A stretch of DNA of 64,000 nucleotides from Heterohyrax brucei (GCA_028571685.1 CM053142.1:62893296-62957295), one strand, 5' to 3'. Counted from the first letter of the stretch, positions 39,495 through 55,535 are shown. Program-made: numbers and translations. Notes: a model not told the origin generated them from the letters alone.

Positions 39495-41540
39495 CTCAAA
39501 AAATACTGACTCAGCATATATTTACATTAATCCTACCTTATTAGCATAACAAAGCCCATTCCCAAAGGGAATTATAACCACAGGCATAGAGGCTAAGGTA
39601 TTTATTTATAACACATAACTAATAACATTACATTTTTCATCCTTCAAAAATTCATGTCTTTTGTATATGCATGACATGTCTGTAAAAGTTTTAAATCAAC
39701 CTAAAGTCGAGAACTTCATCTTCTGTAATGTCTAAATGAAACAGGAGTCAGAATTTAGACATATTCCATCCTGTGAAAAAATGCCTCATACTCTGTGAAC
39801 CTGGGAAATCTAGAATATAGATTATCTGTTTCCAGTGTACAGTGGTAGAACTAGATAGGCGTGTCCATTACATATGAGAGAAATTGGAGGGGAAGAGGGG
39901 TAACAGGTATCAGATAAGTCTAAAATGCAGCATAACAAATTATGTTAGTACTCAAGTCTTAAAAACAATCCTCTCTTCTCTGAGACCATCTAAACAGTGG
40001 CCCTGCCTGCCAAACTCTGGGTGTTGGTCACATCCCCTGGATCCTAGAGAGTCTCCGCAACCGTGAGCTTCAGCTCTGCCTTCCAAGTCTGTAGTGATGG
40101 CAGCTGATCATTTGGTGCTTAGTTTTCCTAGACCATGTTGAGTGTTGACGCCACCTCCTCAGTCCTTGCGGGCCTTGTTCTTCTGCCTCTTAGGCATGGC
40201 AGCTTCCCCTCAGTTTTGGGTAGGAGCACCATCCCCCTGGCACACCTTATTGGCAGCCCCACACTCCAGAACCCAGTTGACTAAAATGTGACTCTTTGAA
40301 ACTAAGAAGACTTCTGTGCTCCTTCTAGCAGTTCTTCTGATTTCCAGGCTCCTCCTAGTATGGTCTTTTCTTGAAGGACAAGTGTAGCTCCTTTGGACAG
40401 TTTGCTGCCAGAAACAGTCTAGAATTCTGAGAAGCAGACAACTGTTTTTCTTTTTGTCTGGTTTCTCACTCCTTCAATCTAAGATGATGGATTTTCTGCT
40501 GTGGTAGTTGGTTAGATTCATTAGTCACAGGCTTGATCTCTTTAGTAAAAGATTTTGTAGTCAAGTCTTTGGTGAAAACTGTAGGATACGCGTCCTTAGT
40601 ATGTACAACAGAATTTCCAAATCTTTTGAAGTTCTGTTTTCTTTTTTCGTAGTTCATTTTTAAGTCCATGTCTTTTCCACTTTGATTTTACCATTTGCAA
40701 CAGGTAGAAACTTTAAGCTCTTGCCTGGCTATCTCTGCAGCTAAATATTCATCACTTACAAGATCTGTCTTCCACTAAACATTTGAGCATAATTCAAATG
40801 AGTCGTTGTCACTGCATTAAAAGCATCACCCTTCTTCCATTGTCCATTCACATGTACCATCTGTTTTTTTACGACTCACTAGAAACACACCTAACATCCA
40901 CATTCCTAGCAGCATTCTGTTGTTGGTGCCATGTGTATGCCCTAATAGTGACTTTATAGCTCTTGTTTTCCTTCTAAGCCCTCACTGGAATTGTCTTTGA
41001 GATCCATAATTCTACCAAGAGTCTCTTCAAGGCAATCTAGGCTTTTATTGTTAGGTGCTTTAAAACTCCAGCTGCTACTCATTACCCATTTCCAAAACTG
41101 CTTCCACATTTTAGGTGTCTGATAGAGCAGCACCCCACTCTTTAGTACCAAATTCTGTCTTAGTTAACAAAGTGCTGCTCTATCAAAAATGCCACCAGTG
41201 TGTGGCTTTAAGAAAATCTCACGGTTTAAGAGGATAGAAGTTCAAATTCAGGGTGTTGGTTCTGTGGGAAGATTTTATCTGTCAGCTCTGCAGAGAAGTT
41301 CCTTCGCTCTTCAGCTTCTGCTTCCTGTTTCCATGGAGGTCTTTGTTTTAATTACTATTGTACCCTGTCTGTCTTCTGCTCTCATGTTTAATCTCTTATA
41401 TCTTAAAAGAGAATTGACTTAAGATATATCTACATTAATCTTCTCTCGTTAATATAACAAAGACAACCCATTGCCAAATGGACTTATAACCAAAGGAATA
41501 GGTGTTAGGGTTTATAACACATATAATTCAGTCCATAACA
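39495..41540 (-). mobile_element. MaLR-type LTR retroelement with internal region, antisense
   Basis: In element orientation the 5' LTR is at 41,156-41,540 (TG...CA ends) and a shortened 3' LTR is at ~39,495-39,645; both share acattaatc...ttagcataacaaag-type sequence. Between them is ~1.5 kb of internal sequence. Next to the LTR, cttccacattttaggtgtct and gcaccccactctttagtacca resemble the non-coding internal part of THE1/MST-like MaLRs. I see no intact protein frame. Confidence 0.7.
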
Positions 41541-42434
<894 letters not shown>

Positions 42435-42607
42435 AAAAACAAAAAAAAAGACAACTCATTGCCATGGAGTTGATTCTAACTCATAGTGACCGTATAAGAT
42501 ACAGTAGAATTGCCCCATAGGATTTCCAAGGAGCAAGTGATGATTCAAACTGCTGACCTTTCGTTTAGCAGTCATAGCTCTTAACCAGTATATCATCAGG
42601 GTTCCCA
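42435..42607 (-). mobile_element. AfroSINE, antisense
   Basis: A-rich start (reverse of the T-rich tail), then gagttgattctaactcatag, gtagaattgccccatagg, ttcaaactgctgacc and catcagggttccc. Confidence 0.85.
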
Positions 42608-42713
42608 AGTTTATTATAGTCAAATATGTATCATAATCTGAATTAAAAAGTAGATGGAATAAACTTAGTAGCGTTAACTTGTCTTTAAAGATTAGATTTA
42701 TACCATAATCTAA

Positions 42714-42848
42714 AAAACTAAAAAACCCAGTGCTGTTGAGTCGGATCCGACTCATGGCAACTCTAGAGGCCAGAGTAGAACTGCCCTCTAGAGTATTCAA
42801 GGAGCGCCTGGTGGATTCAAACTGCCGACCTTTTGGTTAGCAGTGGAT
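42714..42848 (-). mobile_element. AfroSINE, antisense, head truncated
   Basis: acccagtgctgttgagtcgg, ccagagtagaactgcc and gccgaccttttggttagcag. The repeated flank ataccataat is seen at 42,700 and 42,847, a likely target duplication. Confidence 0.83.
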
Positions 42849-42892
42849 ACCATAATAAGGTAGCCATACCATAATCTAGGACCGTTTAAAAG

Positions 42893-42970
42893 ATGGTTGT
42901 TAATTGCTATAGAGTTGGCTTCTCCTCATGGCTACCTTATTTATAACAGAGCAAAACATTGCCGTTTTCA
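42893..42970 (-). mobile_element. RTE 3' end fragment, antisense
   Basis: ggttgttaattgctatagag and ataacagagcaaaacattgc match the reversed RTE 3' end. Confidence 0.65.
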
Positions 42971-43449
42971 TGATCATTGGTGTAAAAGACACATAGTATT
43001 ATCACAGAACACAGTGAGATTCAAGATAATGACTGATTTAGGGATATTTCTGTATAAGCTAATCAGTTTAGTTAATTTTCAGAAAATTACCCAAAGATGG
43101 GAGGAAATGTCTTTCTTTACTGCTGTTTATAGTACAGGAATAAAAAAAAAAATCTCTAAATTGTAAAAATTATATCATTAGGAAACTTGTAGCTCTATGA
43201 GAATAACATTGTTTCTTTGAGAGTTTACTTTGGTTGCTAGTTTTGATCATTAATTACTAGCAGTGAATATTTTAAGAGGATAGAATTCTGACTGCTGCTT
43301 AAATCCTGATGTTTTCTGAAATACTGCCCTTTTTTCAGTTTCAGAAAGTCATTTTGAAACTAGCTGACTGATGAAGTTTGTCTCCCCTTTTTTGTTGTTT
43401 TTATTTTGTTTTATTTGTTTTTGCATCCTTGTTCCCAATTTGCGTTTAG

Positions 43450-45129
<1,680 letters not shown>

Positions 45130-45540
45130 GTTTCTTTAGTTTTCCTTTTGTTGTTGCTGTTGAGGACATATAAAGCAAAACATACAGTAATTCAGTAGCC
45201 TCTATGCCTTTTAATGACACACTGATTACATTCCTTGAGTTGTGTAACTGTTCTCACCGTCCTTTACTGAATTGTTCCTCATTAACATAAACTTACCATC
45301 TCCTATGATTTCCATCCAATCGTTTTTTGGTCTTGTCACTTTGACCCTGTATAGACAAGCTTTTTTTAAAAAAAAAAATAAAAACAAACAACTAGTTAAG
45401 CTAAATAAAGTATTGTTCAGTTTTAGGAAGACTTCAGGGGTATTTTTGGTTCAAGGTTCAAAGATCATCTCAGGACAGTAGTTTCACAGGTTCATCCACC
45501 TTCCATGGCTCTAGAAAAGCAGTCTAAAAGGTTCTTAAAG
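45130..45540 (-). mobile_element. Older L1 3' UTR module, antisense
   Basis: It parallels 18,535-18,990: aagcaaaacatacagtaattc, gattacattccttgagttgtg, aagacttcaggggtattt and catccaccttccatggctc in the same order. It has no coding part. Confidence 0.65.
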
Positions 45541-46423
45541 GTACATCTTATTTTTTCATTTGTACATTACAGTTTCCAAATTCAAACAAAACTTCCTTTA
45601 GCCACTCCAGGTTTTTCCACCTGACAGTTGGAGAGTCTGTTGTATGTAAGTATGTGTATAGTAGAATATAACTAGTATCAAAATTTGACTTAAAGCTTGA
45701 TAGTTACAGAAATTTTCAGAATTTATTGTAATGGGTGTATCTGCTGGTGTGTGAAGAGTGGTCATTTATTCATGTTTGTTTTACTGTTAGGGAAAATAAA
45801 AAGCATATTATCTCATAATTTCACATCTTTGAATTCTCTTTAGGCTGGGTTGGTTTTAAAGGATTTCTAGATGCTAAAATGTAAGCTATGTTTTGCTTTG
45901 GTTTTTTTGCAGACAAAAAGTCAGTTCTTAAATATGAAACCAAGGCAGGTTGCTTAGTGCTTTTTCCACATTTTCTTTTAATTACATCTCTTATTTTTGT
46001 TATGTGGAAATGTGAATACTGAAAACTTCCACTTGAAGTTTTGGTTTTATGATTTTTCCTTTTTTTCTGAAAGAGCAGCCCCACATTAGACTGCCCTAAA
46101 AGAATTTGCTACGTCACTGTATATCAAGGAGCTTCTGCTGTTGCTGCCTTTTTATCCCCCCTGCTTCTTGAAGTACCCAGTGAGTAGAAAATCAGCAGCA
46201 TAGGCCAGAAGCTCGTTTCAGGTTATGGGATTTTTCTGTGGGAAAGCCTTTGAGATTTCTCCTGGGCCATAAAGGATTATTTGCAATTGCCTCTTATACT
46301 CAAAGGAGATTTGTTATTTTGCTTCTTTATAATAAAAGGGAGTATCTGAAGAGTAGAGTACTTGTTCTGTTCTGGAGTGTGCTGTAAGCAAGTAATTTAA
46401 TTTGTGAATCTTCTCATTTTCAG
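45541..46423. other. Intron i-j, second part
   Basis: No feature recognised before the exon j acceptor. Confidence 0.5.
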
Positions 46424-46618
46424 TTGCCTATTGGACGTCAGTGTGTAAATCATTACCGAAGGCTAAGACGCCATTGTGTCTTTTCACATGAGGAACTCAT
46501 TTTCAAGATGGCAGCAGATCCAGAGTGTTTAGATGTGGGGCTGGCCGCGATGGTCTGCAAAGAATTGACTCTCATGACTGAAGAAGAGACACGATTAAGG
46601 GAGTCTGTTGTGCAGATG
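46424..46618 (+). CDS. KDM5A: KDM5A exon j: end of JmjC and helical linker (residues ~592-656)
   Basis: Sixty-five codons, phase 0 to 0, opening [18 protein letters not shown] and ending [11 protein letters not shown]. The first ten residues finish the JmjC domain (to ~603); the rest is a helical stretch that connects to the zinc finger. Acceptor ttctcattttcag and donor atg|gtgagt are both strong. An LTR begins only about 40 bases into the following intron. Confidence 0.96.
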
Positions 46619-46661
46619 GTGAGTTTGCTGAGCACATTTCCTCTGTTTGATACTTAAGGAG

Positions 46662-47069
46662 TGTCTTAGTTTCTTAGTGCTGCTGCAAGAAAATACTACA
46701 AGTGGATGGCTTTAACAATCGAATTTGTTTTTTCATATTAATAGGAGGTTAGAAGTCCAAATTCAGGGCACTGTCTCTAGGTGAACACCCTCTTTATGTA
46801 CTCTTTGGGGAAATCGTTGTCTCTTTCAGCTTCTTTTCCTCAGTTCCTTGTAGATTTCTGTGTAGCATTAATCTTTCCTCGTTGGATTTGCTTGCTTTTG
46901 TGTCTACGAGTAATCATCTCTTTTCCGTGTATGAGAAGTGATTGGCTTAAAACACATCCTACACTGATACAGTCTCATTACAATAACAAGGGAAACTCTA
47001 CTACCAAATGGGATTATTCCCACAGGATTTAATGAGACACATTTTTCTGGAATATACTTCAGTCATACA
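46662..47069 (-). mobile_element. Solo LTR, MaLR/ERVL type, antisense
   Basis: It opens tgtcttagtttcttagtgctg, 43 bases after exon j, with aagtccaaattcagggc and actgatacagtctcatta inside. The far end near cagtcatacatgg is degraded. Confidence 0.7.
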
Positions 47070-47649
47070 TGGACTATATTTTAAATTTAATCTATAGAAA
47101 GAATCCTTTTTATCATTGATCCTTTAGGTGTGAAACACAAATATCATTAGAGAAGATTTCATATATTTATAATAACCATTTTGGTTTCTTTTAGATTGAA
47201 AAATTATATATATGTTTTTTTTGTCTTTGACTCTAGACTTTTTAAAATTCCGTTTAAAAAAATCTAGAGTTAATGACGTAAAAATCACTAAGTTTCTTAG
47301 GTATATTTTTAAGGTCATCGATGTATAACATTAAGCCTTTAAACAAGAATTTAAGTCCTTTACTCTCTGAACTTTGTATTCGATGAGTTATATGCCTGGT
47401 GATTGTAAAAGATCAGAATGAATTGACAGAGTGAATTAATCATTTTCCCCTCTTTTTATGTAAGTTAACCAGTAGGAAGGATTGAACAACAAAGGGCTAG
47501 GATTTGAGTGCTTAGAATGAACTAGACATCTTTCATATTAAACTGGGAAAAATAAGAGAAAATTAACCCTTTCGTCCTCATCTTGGCCCATCATTTACCA
47601 TAGTTCTGACTTTTATACAGGTTATTTCCTCTGTCTAGATATTCTTTCC
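47070..47649. other. Intron, no feature recognised
   Basis: AT-rich; nothing identifiable. Confidence 0.45.
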
Positions 47650-47827
47650 CCATTTTTAAACAGCATTATGTTTAAAATGTACAATTTGTATGTATATACC
47701 AGTGCCACAATCAGCATAACACATCTGTCACTCCAAAAAGTTTCCTTATACTCCTTTGTAATACTTTCCTTCTATTCTGTACCCCCACCTCATTCCTGGA
47801 AAGCCACTAATGTGTTTTATTTGGCAT
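47650..47827 (-). mobile_element. Old L1M-like 3' UTR, antisense (first piece)
   Basis: Sequence around gtgccacaatcagcataaca and cattcctggaaagccactaa fits the reversed L1M 3' UTR; it resumes at ~48,975. Confidence 0.6.
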
Positions 47828-48974
47828 TTTTAAAAATTTTTTATTATGATTGAATGAAAATGTACATTCCCATATAAATTTGCATGCTGACCTACATGTA
47901 GCTTCCACTGCTCTTCCTGCCTGGTGACAGGACACTTCCTCTCTCTCCATATGTGTCTTCCCAACAGTCTCCTATCTTCTGCTCTCCACCCAATCCCCTT
48001 CTTCCAGTGTGAGGTCAACAGGACGACCTCCTATAGGTGCGTAGAACCATGAAGTGCCCACACAATATGGTCATTCAGTGTCACCAAGTCCAATCCATTG
48101 CTGTCTGAAGGGTTGACCTTGAATAAGATTTATGGACAGGGGCAGCATCAGGGCCAGGGGCCCTGCTCCCAGGAGAACTTCGAGGCCCCTGGACCATCAA
48201 TTGTGGTCTTTTAGTGGCGATCTCAGGGTGCACTCTTCTTTATACTTGTGTTGCCAGTGAGACTCAACTTTGTGAGCTCCATCGTGGCTATCACTGGTGG
48301 TAGCCAGGAACCATCTGGTTCTTCTGGTCATAAGTCTGTGTAGTCATCCACTCACGTGGGTATCTCTGTCTTCTGGATTCTCTTTCCCCCATGTCATTAT
48401 GGACCTTGGTGATCATATGTTCCTGCTGAGTTGGGACCATTTGCTGTACCCTCAGATGGCAGCTTGGCAGCTTTTAAGACCCCAGATGCCACTCACCAGT
48501 GTGGAGTGCGGAGAGACCTCTTTAGCAAAACGCTAGTTGTGCCAGTTTGGCCTCGATTTCCCCTGAGAGCACAGTCCCCGGCCCCCCGCCCCAGCTACTC
48601 TGTCCTTGCAGTATTGGATTAAGGTGGGAGGAGTACACAAGTTATGTTGAAGTCCCGTTAATATTGATCTTCTTACTAATGTGTGCTGTTGCCAATTTCA
48701 CCCAACCAAATTTCTATCAACTACCTAATCTGAACCCTCCCCCCTCACCCTCCTCCCACCCTCGCCACCTTTGCAGCCGTCAGAGAGTCTTTTCTGTTAT
48801 GCATGAATCTGCTTTTAAGTTCTTATCGTACGGGTCTCATACAATATTTGTCCTTCCGTCACTGGACTACTTTGAATCAACATAATGTCCTCCAGTTGAA
48901 ACCAGGTTAAGAGATGTTTCCTGCTATCATTGTTGTTCTTTTTCATTGCATAGTGTTCCATTGAGTATATATTA
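47828..48974 (-). mobile_element. L1 3' end of the younger lineage, antisense
   Basis: It has a poly-T start, gattgaatgaaaatgtacat, the full 3' UTR module and the last ORF2 codons (minus frame at 48,815-49,000 with IYSMEHYAM and KHLLTWFQLEDIML). The flanks atttggcattttt and agttggctttttt suggest a target duplication. Confidence 0.83.
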
Positions 48975-49660
48975 GTTGGCTTTTTTTTTAAGAGGTTCAT
49001 AGAAATGTATAATTTATCATTTTTTTTGGTCTGGTGTTTTCACTCAGCATAATTTGAAATTCATATGGTTGCACATAAATTTATTAATAATTCATTCCTT
49101 TTTATTGCTGAGTAATATTCTGTTGTGTGGATATGTCACAATTTATCTGCTCAATTATTGATGAACATGCAATTTCCAGTTTTGGGCTATTGTGGTTTAA
49201 GCAACTTTGAATATTTATGTACCAGTTTTTGTGTGGACGTATGCTTTTTTTTTAATAAATGCTAGGAGTGGGATGGCTGGTTCATCCTGCTTCTAGTATT
49301 TTTATGTATACTTAAAAATGAAGTACCAAACTGTATTTCAAAAGAGGTTGTCCCTTTTATGCTTCAACCGGCAGTGTAGGAGAGTTCCAGTTGCTCTGCA
49401 TCCTCACCAACTCTTACTATGGTCAGTCTTTTTGACGTTAGACATTCTGATTAGATTTGTCCTGATATTTCATTGTGTTTCTAATTTGCATTTTGTATCT
49501 AAGAAATCTTTGCCTAACCTAAGATCATGAAGATCTGCCATGTTTTCTAGAAGTTTTTTAGTTTTGGTTTGCATATTTTGGTGAGTGAGCTACTTCAGGT
49601 TTATGTTTGTATATGGTATGAGCTACAGGTTGAAATTAATTTTTCTTGCTTATGTGGCTT
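48975..49660 (-). mobile_element. Old L1M-like 3' UTR/ORF2 end, antisense (second piece)
   Basis: It shows tttattgctgagtaatattc, tattgatgaacatgcaattt and ttgtggtttaagcaac, reversed ORF2/3' UTR landmarks, strongly diverged. Confidence 0.65.
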
Positions 49661-49940
49661 CAAGCCCACTTAGGAGAATACTGGTTTGGACATCTGCTTT
49701 AGGAGAATACATGTTTAATTTAGTAATCAAGAACAGTTAGTAGGTTGAAAAGACAGTTTATTTTCAACATGTTCCAAATGGTAGAATGTGAGAGAAGCCT
49801 GTTTTCATTTGACTAAAATTGCAGTTTGTTGGAAAATAACATTTTTGGGCAGAATGTTTGTATATTAAAGAATGTGTCGTAGTGGGTATTTGTAAAAAAT
49901 TTATTTCAAATATAATGATCACCGTATGTTAAGTTGGAAT

Positions 49941-50152
49941 CCTTCGGTGGTACAAACAGGTAACATGCTTGGCTGCTGACTGAAAGATTAGAAGTTCAAG
50001 TCACCAGAGGCACCATGGAATAAAGGCCTAGATGTCTGCTTAAAAAAAATCAGCCATTGAAGACTCCATGGAATGCAGTTCTGTTCTCATACATAGGGTC
50101 ATCATGAGTTGGAATTGACTCTGTGACAGCTGGTTTGGTTTTGGTTTTAAGT
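49941..50152 (+). mobile_element. AfroSINE, long variant
   Basis: Same variant as at 1-200: head ggtggtacaaacaggtaaca, middle aaaaaatcagccattgaaga, tail gagttggaattgactctgtg and a ggtttggttttggtttt end. Confidence 0.87.
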
Positions 50153-50913
50153 TCGGTTTGAAGAGTTATTAGAGAATTAATGTAGGCTTTAGGCTAAGGA
50201 AAAATATTATAGTGGACTAGAAATTTGAAACTAAAAAATAAAACTGATCCAATTTTACTGCTTATCAACTGATAGGTATAAATAGGAAAAATATATATAT
50301 ATTGATCAAAATATAAAGCTGTCCACATTTAAAATAAAAGTGATATAAACATTGTTATTACACAGTACTTGAAACTGATTATTTAAAAAAAATTAAGTTA
50401 GAAGAATTTGGGCTACATGGTCAGATTTGTTTTTCTGGTTTCAATTACTTAACAATAAGTGGATCTTTTCTTTCTTTTTTTTGTTTTAATTTTATTTTTT
50501 GAGATGTGTGAGTATGTAGCCTGACAGTTAATATTCCTACTTTATGCTTGTATTCTTAAAAGTTTTGTTTTGGCTATATGTTCATTAAAAATGGGATTCT
50601 TTTCTCCATTCCTGGAGTTTTTCTTTTGAGGTTTTAAATTCAAGTACACTGGTAGAGATTCATGAAATGAGTTTTAGTGACATATTCTCGTACTAGAGGC
50701 TCATAATGCATTATTTTCCATGTTCTACAATAATTTTAGTATCATTTCTTCTAATCATCTACCATATTATTTCTGTTTTGACCAGGTTTCTCTCTAGACT
50801 GTTCCTTTAAACTTAGCTTTCACTGGTGCCCTGATTTGTAGGTACTTATCTCTTTTTTTCCTTTGCATTTGCACTAGTCTTTCCTATCTTGAGGAAAGCT
50901 TTCAGTGCCCTCA
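50153..50913. other. Intron, no feature recognised
   Basis: AT-rich with a short (TA)n at 50,291; nothing identifiable. Confidence 0.45.
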
Positions 50914-51377
50914 TGTCTTACTTATGTGATGCTGCTCTAACAGAAAATAACACGAGTGGATAGCTTCAGAAAGAGAAATTGTATTGTCACAGTCCAGTAA
51001 GCTACAAATCCAAATTCAGTGTGACAAATTATCACAGCCTGGTAGTCCAAGAGTTGAAATTCACTATAAGAGCATCCTGAAACAGGAACCTCAGTTCCAA
51101 TGGATATATTGTGCTCTCAATGCTGCTTTCTTGGTGGGTTGCGGTTCCCAACACTCTGCTTACTTCTCTTTCCTTCTGTTTCTCAAGAGATGACCTCAGC
51201 GTAATCCAAGCTTATAGACTGAGTCCTGCCTCACTAACACAGCTGTTACTCATTCTCTGTCGTTGCCTTCTTAGAGGCGGCATTCACAGCACATAGGAGA
51301 AATCACACCATAGTGAAGACATGGCTGGGCCAAAGTGGTATACACATTTTTTGGGGAACACAATGCACTCCATGACA
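50914..51377 (-). mobile_element. Solo LTR, MaLR/ERVL type, antisense
   Basis: 464 bases with TG...CA ends (tgtcttacttatgtgatgc ... actccatgaca) and a perfect 5-bp duplication, cctca, at 50,909-50,913 and 51,378-51,382. A 5-bp duplication is the ERVL/MaLR pattern. Confidence 0.85.
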
Positions 51378-52184
51378 CCTCATTTCCTCTTTCTCATCAT
51401 CATCATTCTGTTACCACCATACTTCAGAAACTCTCCATGTTTACTAGTTCCAACTTTATTGCTCAGACCAGTGGTCCTTTTTCTGTCTACCCTCCCTGTG
51501 CAACCCATCACACTGTGGTTTCTTTTCATAACACTTTGCTCTACTTCTGTTGTTTCTTCAGCCTCTTTGATCACATTTGCCATTAACTTCTGGTATTACC
51601 TTTTTCCTCATCTTTCCTAGCTGCCACTGTTTGTAGGATTTAGCCTTTGACCTTTTGTTTCTCCTTGGAGCCATTTAAGGAATTGTTATCTAAGGACTTG
51701 GAGTCTTTCAGCTATTATTAGCCCTGTAGTTTCCTTTCTCACCTCTTAGTGTCTCCTATTATATACAAAAAAGAAATTATTGGCTGTTTAAAACAGGCAC
51801 TATGTCCAGTCACCCATTTGTAGTCCAAGTGCCTGCTGTATACTTCTGTTTATATTTTTATCGTCTCACTTTTAGTATCTGAAATAGAATATCAGGACCT
51901 CTCCTTCCTAGCCTTTTCACAAATGATTTTTCCTTTCCTAATTGTCTCAGTAAGTGCTAGAATCATTATATAAAAAGTTAGTATGATCCTCCGTGACTTA
52001 TTCGTCACCTTCATAGTTTTATGTTATCTGGTTTTAATATTGGCAATATCTTTCATCACTGCCCATCACCACCCTTTTCTCTACCATCCTTTTCTCACAT
52101 AAATTACTTCAAGCTTCCTTTCAGTAATTTTATTCTTTATATTCTTTCCTGATGATTCAGAAGTTTTCAGAGTGCATTGTCAGG
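51378..52184. other. Intron, no feature recognised
   Basis: T/C-rich sequence without a family I can name. Confidence 0.45.
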
Positions 52185-52312
52185 AAGGAAACGTGGCAGT
52201 GTAATGGTTAAGAGCTGTGGCTGTTAACCAAAAGTTGTCACTTCAGATCTACCAGGTGCTGCTTAGGAACTGTGTGGGGTAGTTCTGCTCTGTCATATAG
52301 GGTCACTGGGAA
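52185..52312 (+). mobile_element. AfroSINE
   Basis: Head ggcagtgtaatggttaagag, middle ggggtagttctgctctgtc, tail agggtcactgggaatg; the 3' tail is missing. Confidence 0.82.
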
Positions 52313-52469
52313 TGTAAACTTTAAATGTGTTAGAAGATATTAAAAGGAAGGATTGGTACATGGTTAGTGCAGTTTGGAAATGGTGGGTTAAGAAGAGATA
52401 AATGAAGTTCTTTAGTGGAAAAACTCTCATCTTTTAGTATGCTGGTGTGTACTGTTAATCTCTAAGGTA

Positions 52470-52629
52470 CCACAAAAAAAAAAAAAAAGTACTGTTCGTT
52501 GATTCCAATTGATAGCAACCCTGTAGACAGAGTAGAACTGCCCTGTAGAGTTTACAAGGAATGCCTGGTGGATTTGAACTGCTGCCTTTCAGCTGTAACA
52601 TTTAACCACTATGCTACCAGGGTTTCTGG
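52470..52629 (-). mobile_element. AfroSINE, antisense, with clean target duplication
   Basis: It starts with a run of A (reverse of the T-rich tail), then ccaattgatagcaaccctg, gagtagaactgccctg and gctaccagggtttc. An 11-bp duplication, tctctaaggta, flanks it at 52,459-52,469 and 52,630-52,640. Confidence 0.9.
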
Positions 52630-52744
52630 TCTCTAAGGTAGGAGGGATATAATAGACAGCATTTCCAAAAAATGAATTTTCTTTTTTCTTTTGCAGAGTA
52701 TCTCATAGGACTAAGTGGTCCTGGGAGTACACTTTGGTAAATGA

Positions 52745-53262
52745 TGTTTATCTTAGTTATCTAGTGCAGTTCCAAAAGAAGTACCATGAATGGGTGGCTG
52801 TAACAAAGAGAAATCTATTCTCTCACAGTCTAGGAAGCTAGAAGTGTGAATTCAGGGTGCCAGCTCCAGGGGAAGGCTTTCACTGTCTGTCAGTTTTTGG
52901 GGAATGTCCTTCAGTCTTCCCCTAGTCTGGGTGCTTTTCAGTGAAAGAACTCTAGGTTCAAAGAACACATACTTGCGGCTGTTCTTGCTTGGTGGTAATG
53001 AAGTCCTCATGTCTCTCCGGTCACTTCTGGTTTTTATTTCTAAAAAGAGATTGATTCAAGATACAGCCTAACCTTAAAAATGAGTTCTGCCTCATTTACA
53101 TAGGTGCCTCTAATCTTGCCTCATTAGCGTCGTAGAGGTAGGATTTGCAATCCACAGAAAAACCACAGCAGATGTCAAAATGATGGACCATCACATAGTA
53201 CTGGGAATTGTGGCCTAGGCAAGTGAACACACATTTTGGGGAAAGACAAGTCAATACATAAC
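52745..53262 (-). mobile_element. Solo LTR, MaLR/ERVL type, antisense
   Basis: It reads tcttagttatctagtgcag, gtgtgaattcagggtgccag and ccagctccaggggaaggctt through to aagtcaatacataac. It is the longest and best preserved LTR next to the one at 31,471. Confidence 0.75.
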
Positions 53263-54280
53263 TGTGTTCTAATAAACTGTAAAAAATTTTAAAGCTGCCA
53301 GAATTTATTAGTTGCTATATGAATCTCCACTGTTTTGTCAGTTCTGAAATTGTATGAAATCTTGTGAACTGAGAAACACCTACAGTGTGTTTTGGAATAA
53401 TTTTTAAAGAAAATACTAGGTGCTAATATGAGAAAATGGAAACATAAGAGAGTATACCCAGCAGACATCCAGATTAAAATTGATGTCAAAAACAAAACAT
53501 ACAATAAAGAATTGAGTTGTGTCTGTTGGTGAATAAATTACCAGTTTCCCACCTTGTTTAAGTGGAAGAAGCTTGCTTGTTCTCGTAGCAGAATTGGATT
53601 TACAAGTACTTTGCTCAAGTAAGCAGAAACCATAAAGGGAGCCTTTGTATATTAAATCAAAGTCTTTGTGTAAATGCTCTTACTTTCTTGAACTGGTAGA
53701 CAGAATATAATTTAACTTTTTTTCAATGTCTTGCTGAAGTAGATTGTGTTTTAATTTGGATAGTTTTAAGTGCTTTGACCTTGCACATGTTTTTACGTAT
53801 CAGTGTTATTTTTGTATCACAGACTGGTAATTTATCTGGTTGAAAGGTGTGTTGTTTTAGGGAGGGCTGTAATGATTTTTGCAAATTGTTTTTTAAAAGG
53901 GACAAACCACATAAAATCAACATGCAGTTTCATGGATTATTACGTGGTAAACAGTCTTGTCATCACCATCTAGGCCTTGAAACGGAATTTTGTCAGCCTT
54001 CCGAAAAGCACTTCCCAATTATACTTACCTCTCTTCGAAAAAACTATTGTTTGGACTTTTATAGTAATCATTTAATTTTATTTCTGTGTAATTTTATTAC
54101 TCAAATATACATCTGTAGATGCTAGAGTTTACTACTCTACCATATTTTTAAAAATTAGTAATAATTTTGTATCATTGTACATTCTGTGTTTATGTGTCAG
54201 AGACTTACAGAGAAAATCTTAATAACTGTAGTTCTTTGATGCTTGAAATAACTGACCTAGTGACATATCTTGTATTTCAG
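53263..54280. other. Intron end before exon k
   Basis: 1 kb of intron without a recognised repeat; it ends in the ttgtatttcag acceptor. Confidence 0.5.
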
Positions 54281-54462
54281 GGTGTGTTGATGTCAGAAGA
54301 AGAAGTGTTTGAACTTGTTCCTGATGATGAGCGACAGTGTTCGGCATGTAGAACTACATGTTTTCTCTCTGCTCTCACATGTTCCTGTAATCCTGAGCGG
54401 CTTGTGTGCCTCTACCATCCAACTGATCTGTGCCCCTGCCCTATGCAGAAGAAATGTCTTAG
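54281..54462 (+). CDS. KDM5A: KDM5A exon k: C5HC2 zinc finger (residues ~657-717)
   Basis: A 182-nt exon, phase 0 to 2, opening [19 protein letters not shown]. The C5HC2 finger starts at Cys676 (CSAC), continues through C, CSC, C and the His of LYHP, and ends with CPC and the C of KKCLR. All eight metal ligands are present. In KDM5 enzymes this finger is a structural part of the catalytic module. Acceptor tgtatttcag, donor TTAG|gtatct. The intron that follows is only 328 bases. Confidence 0.96.
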
Positions 54463-55535
<1,073 letters not shown>

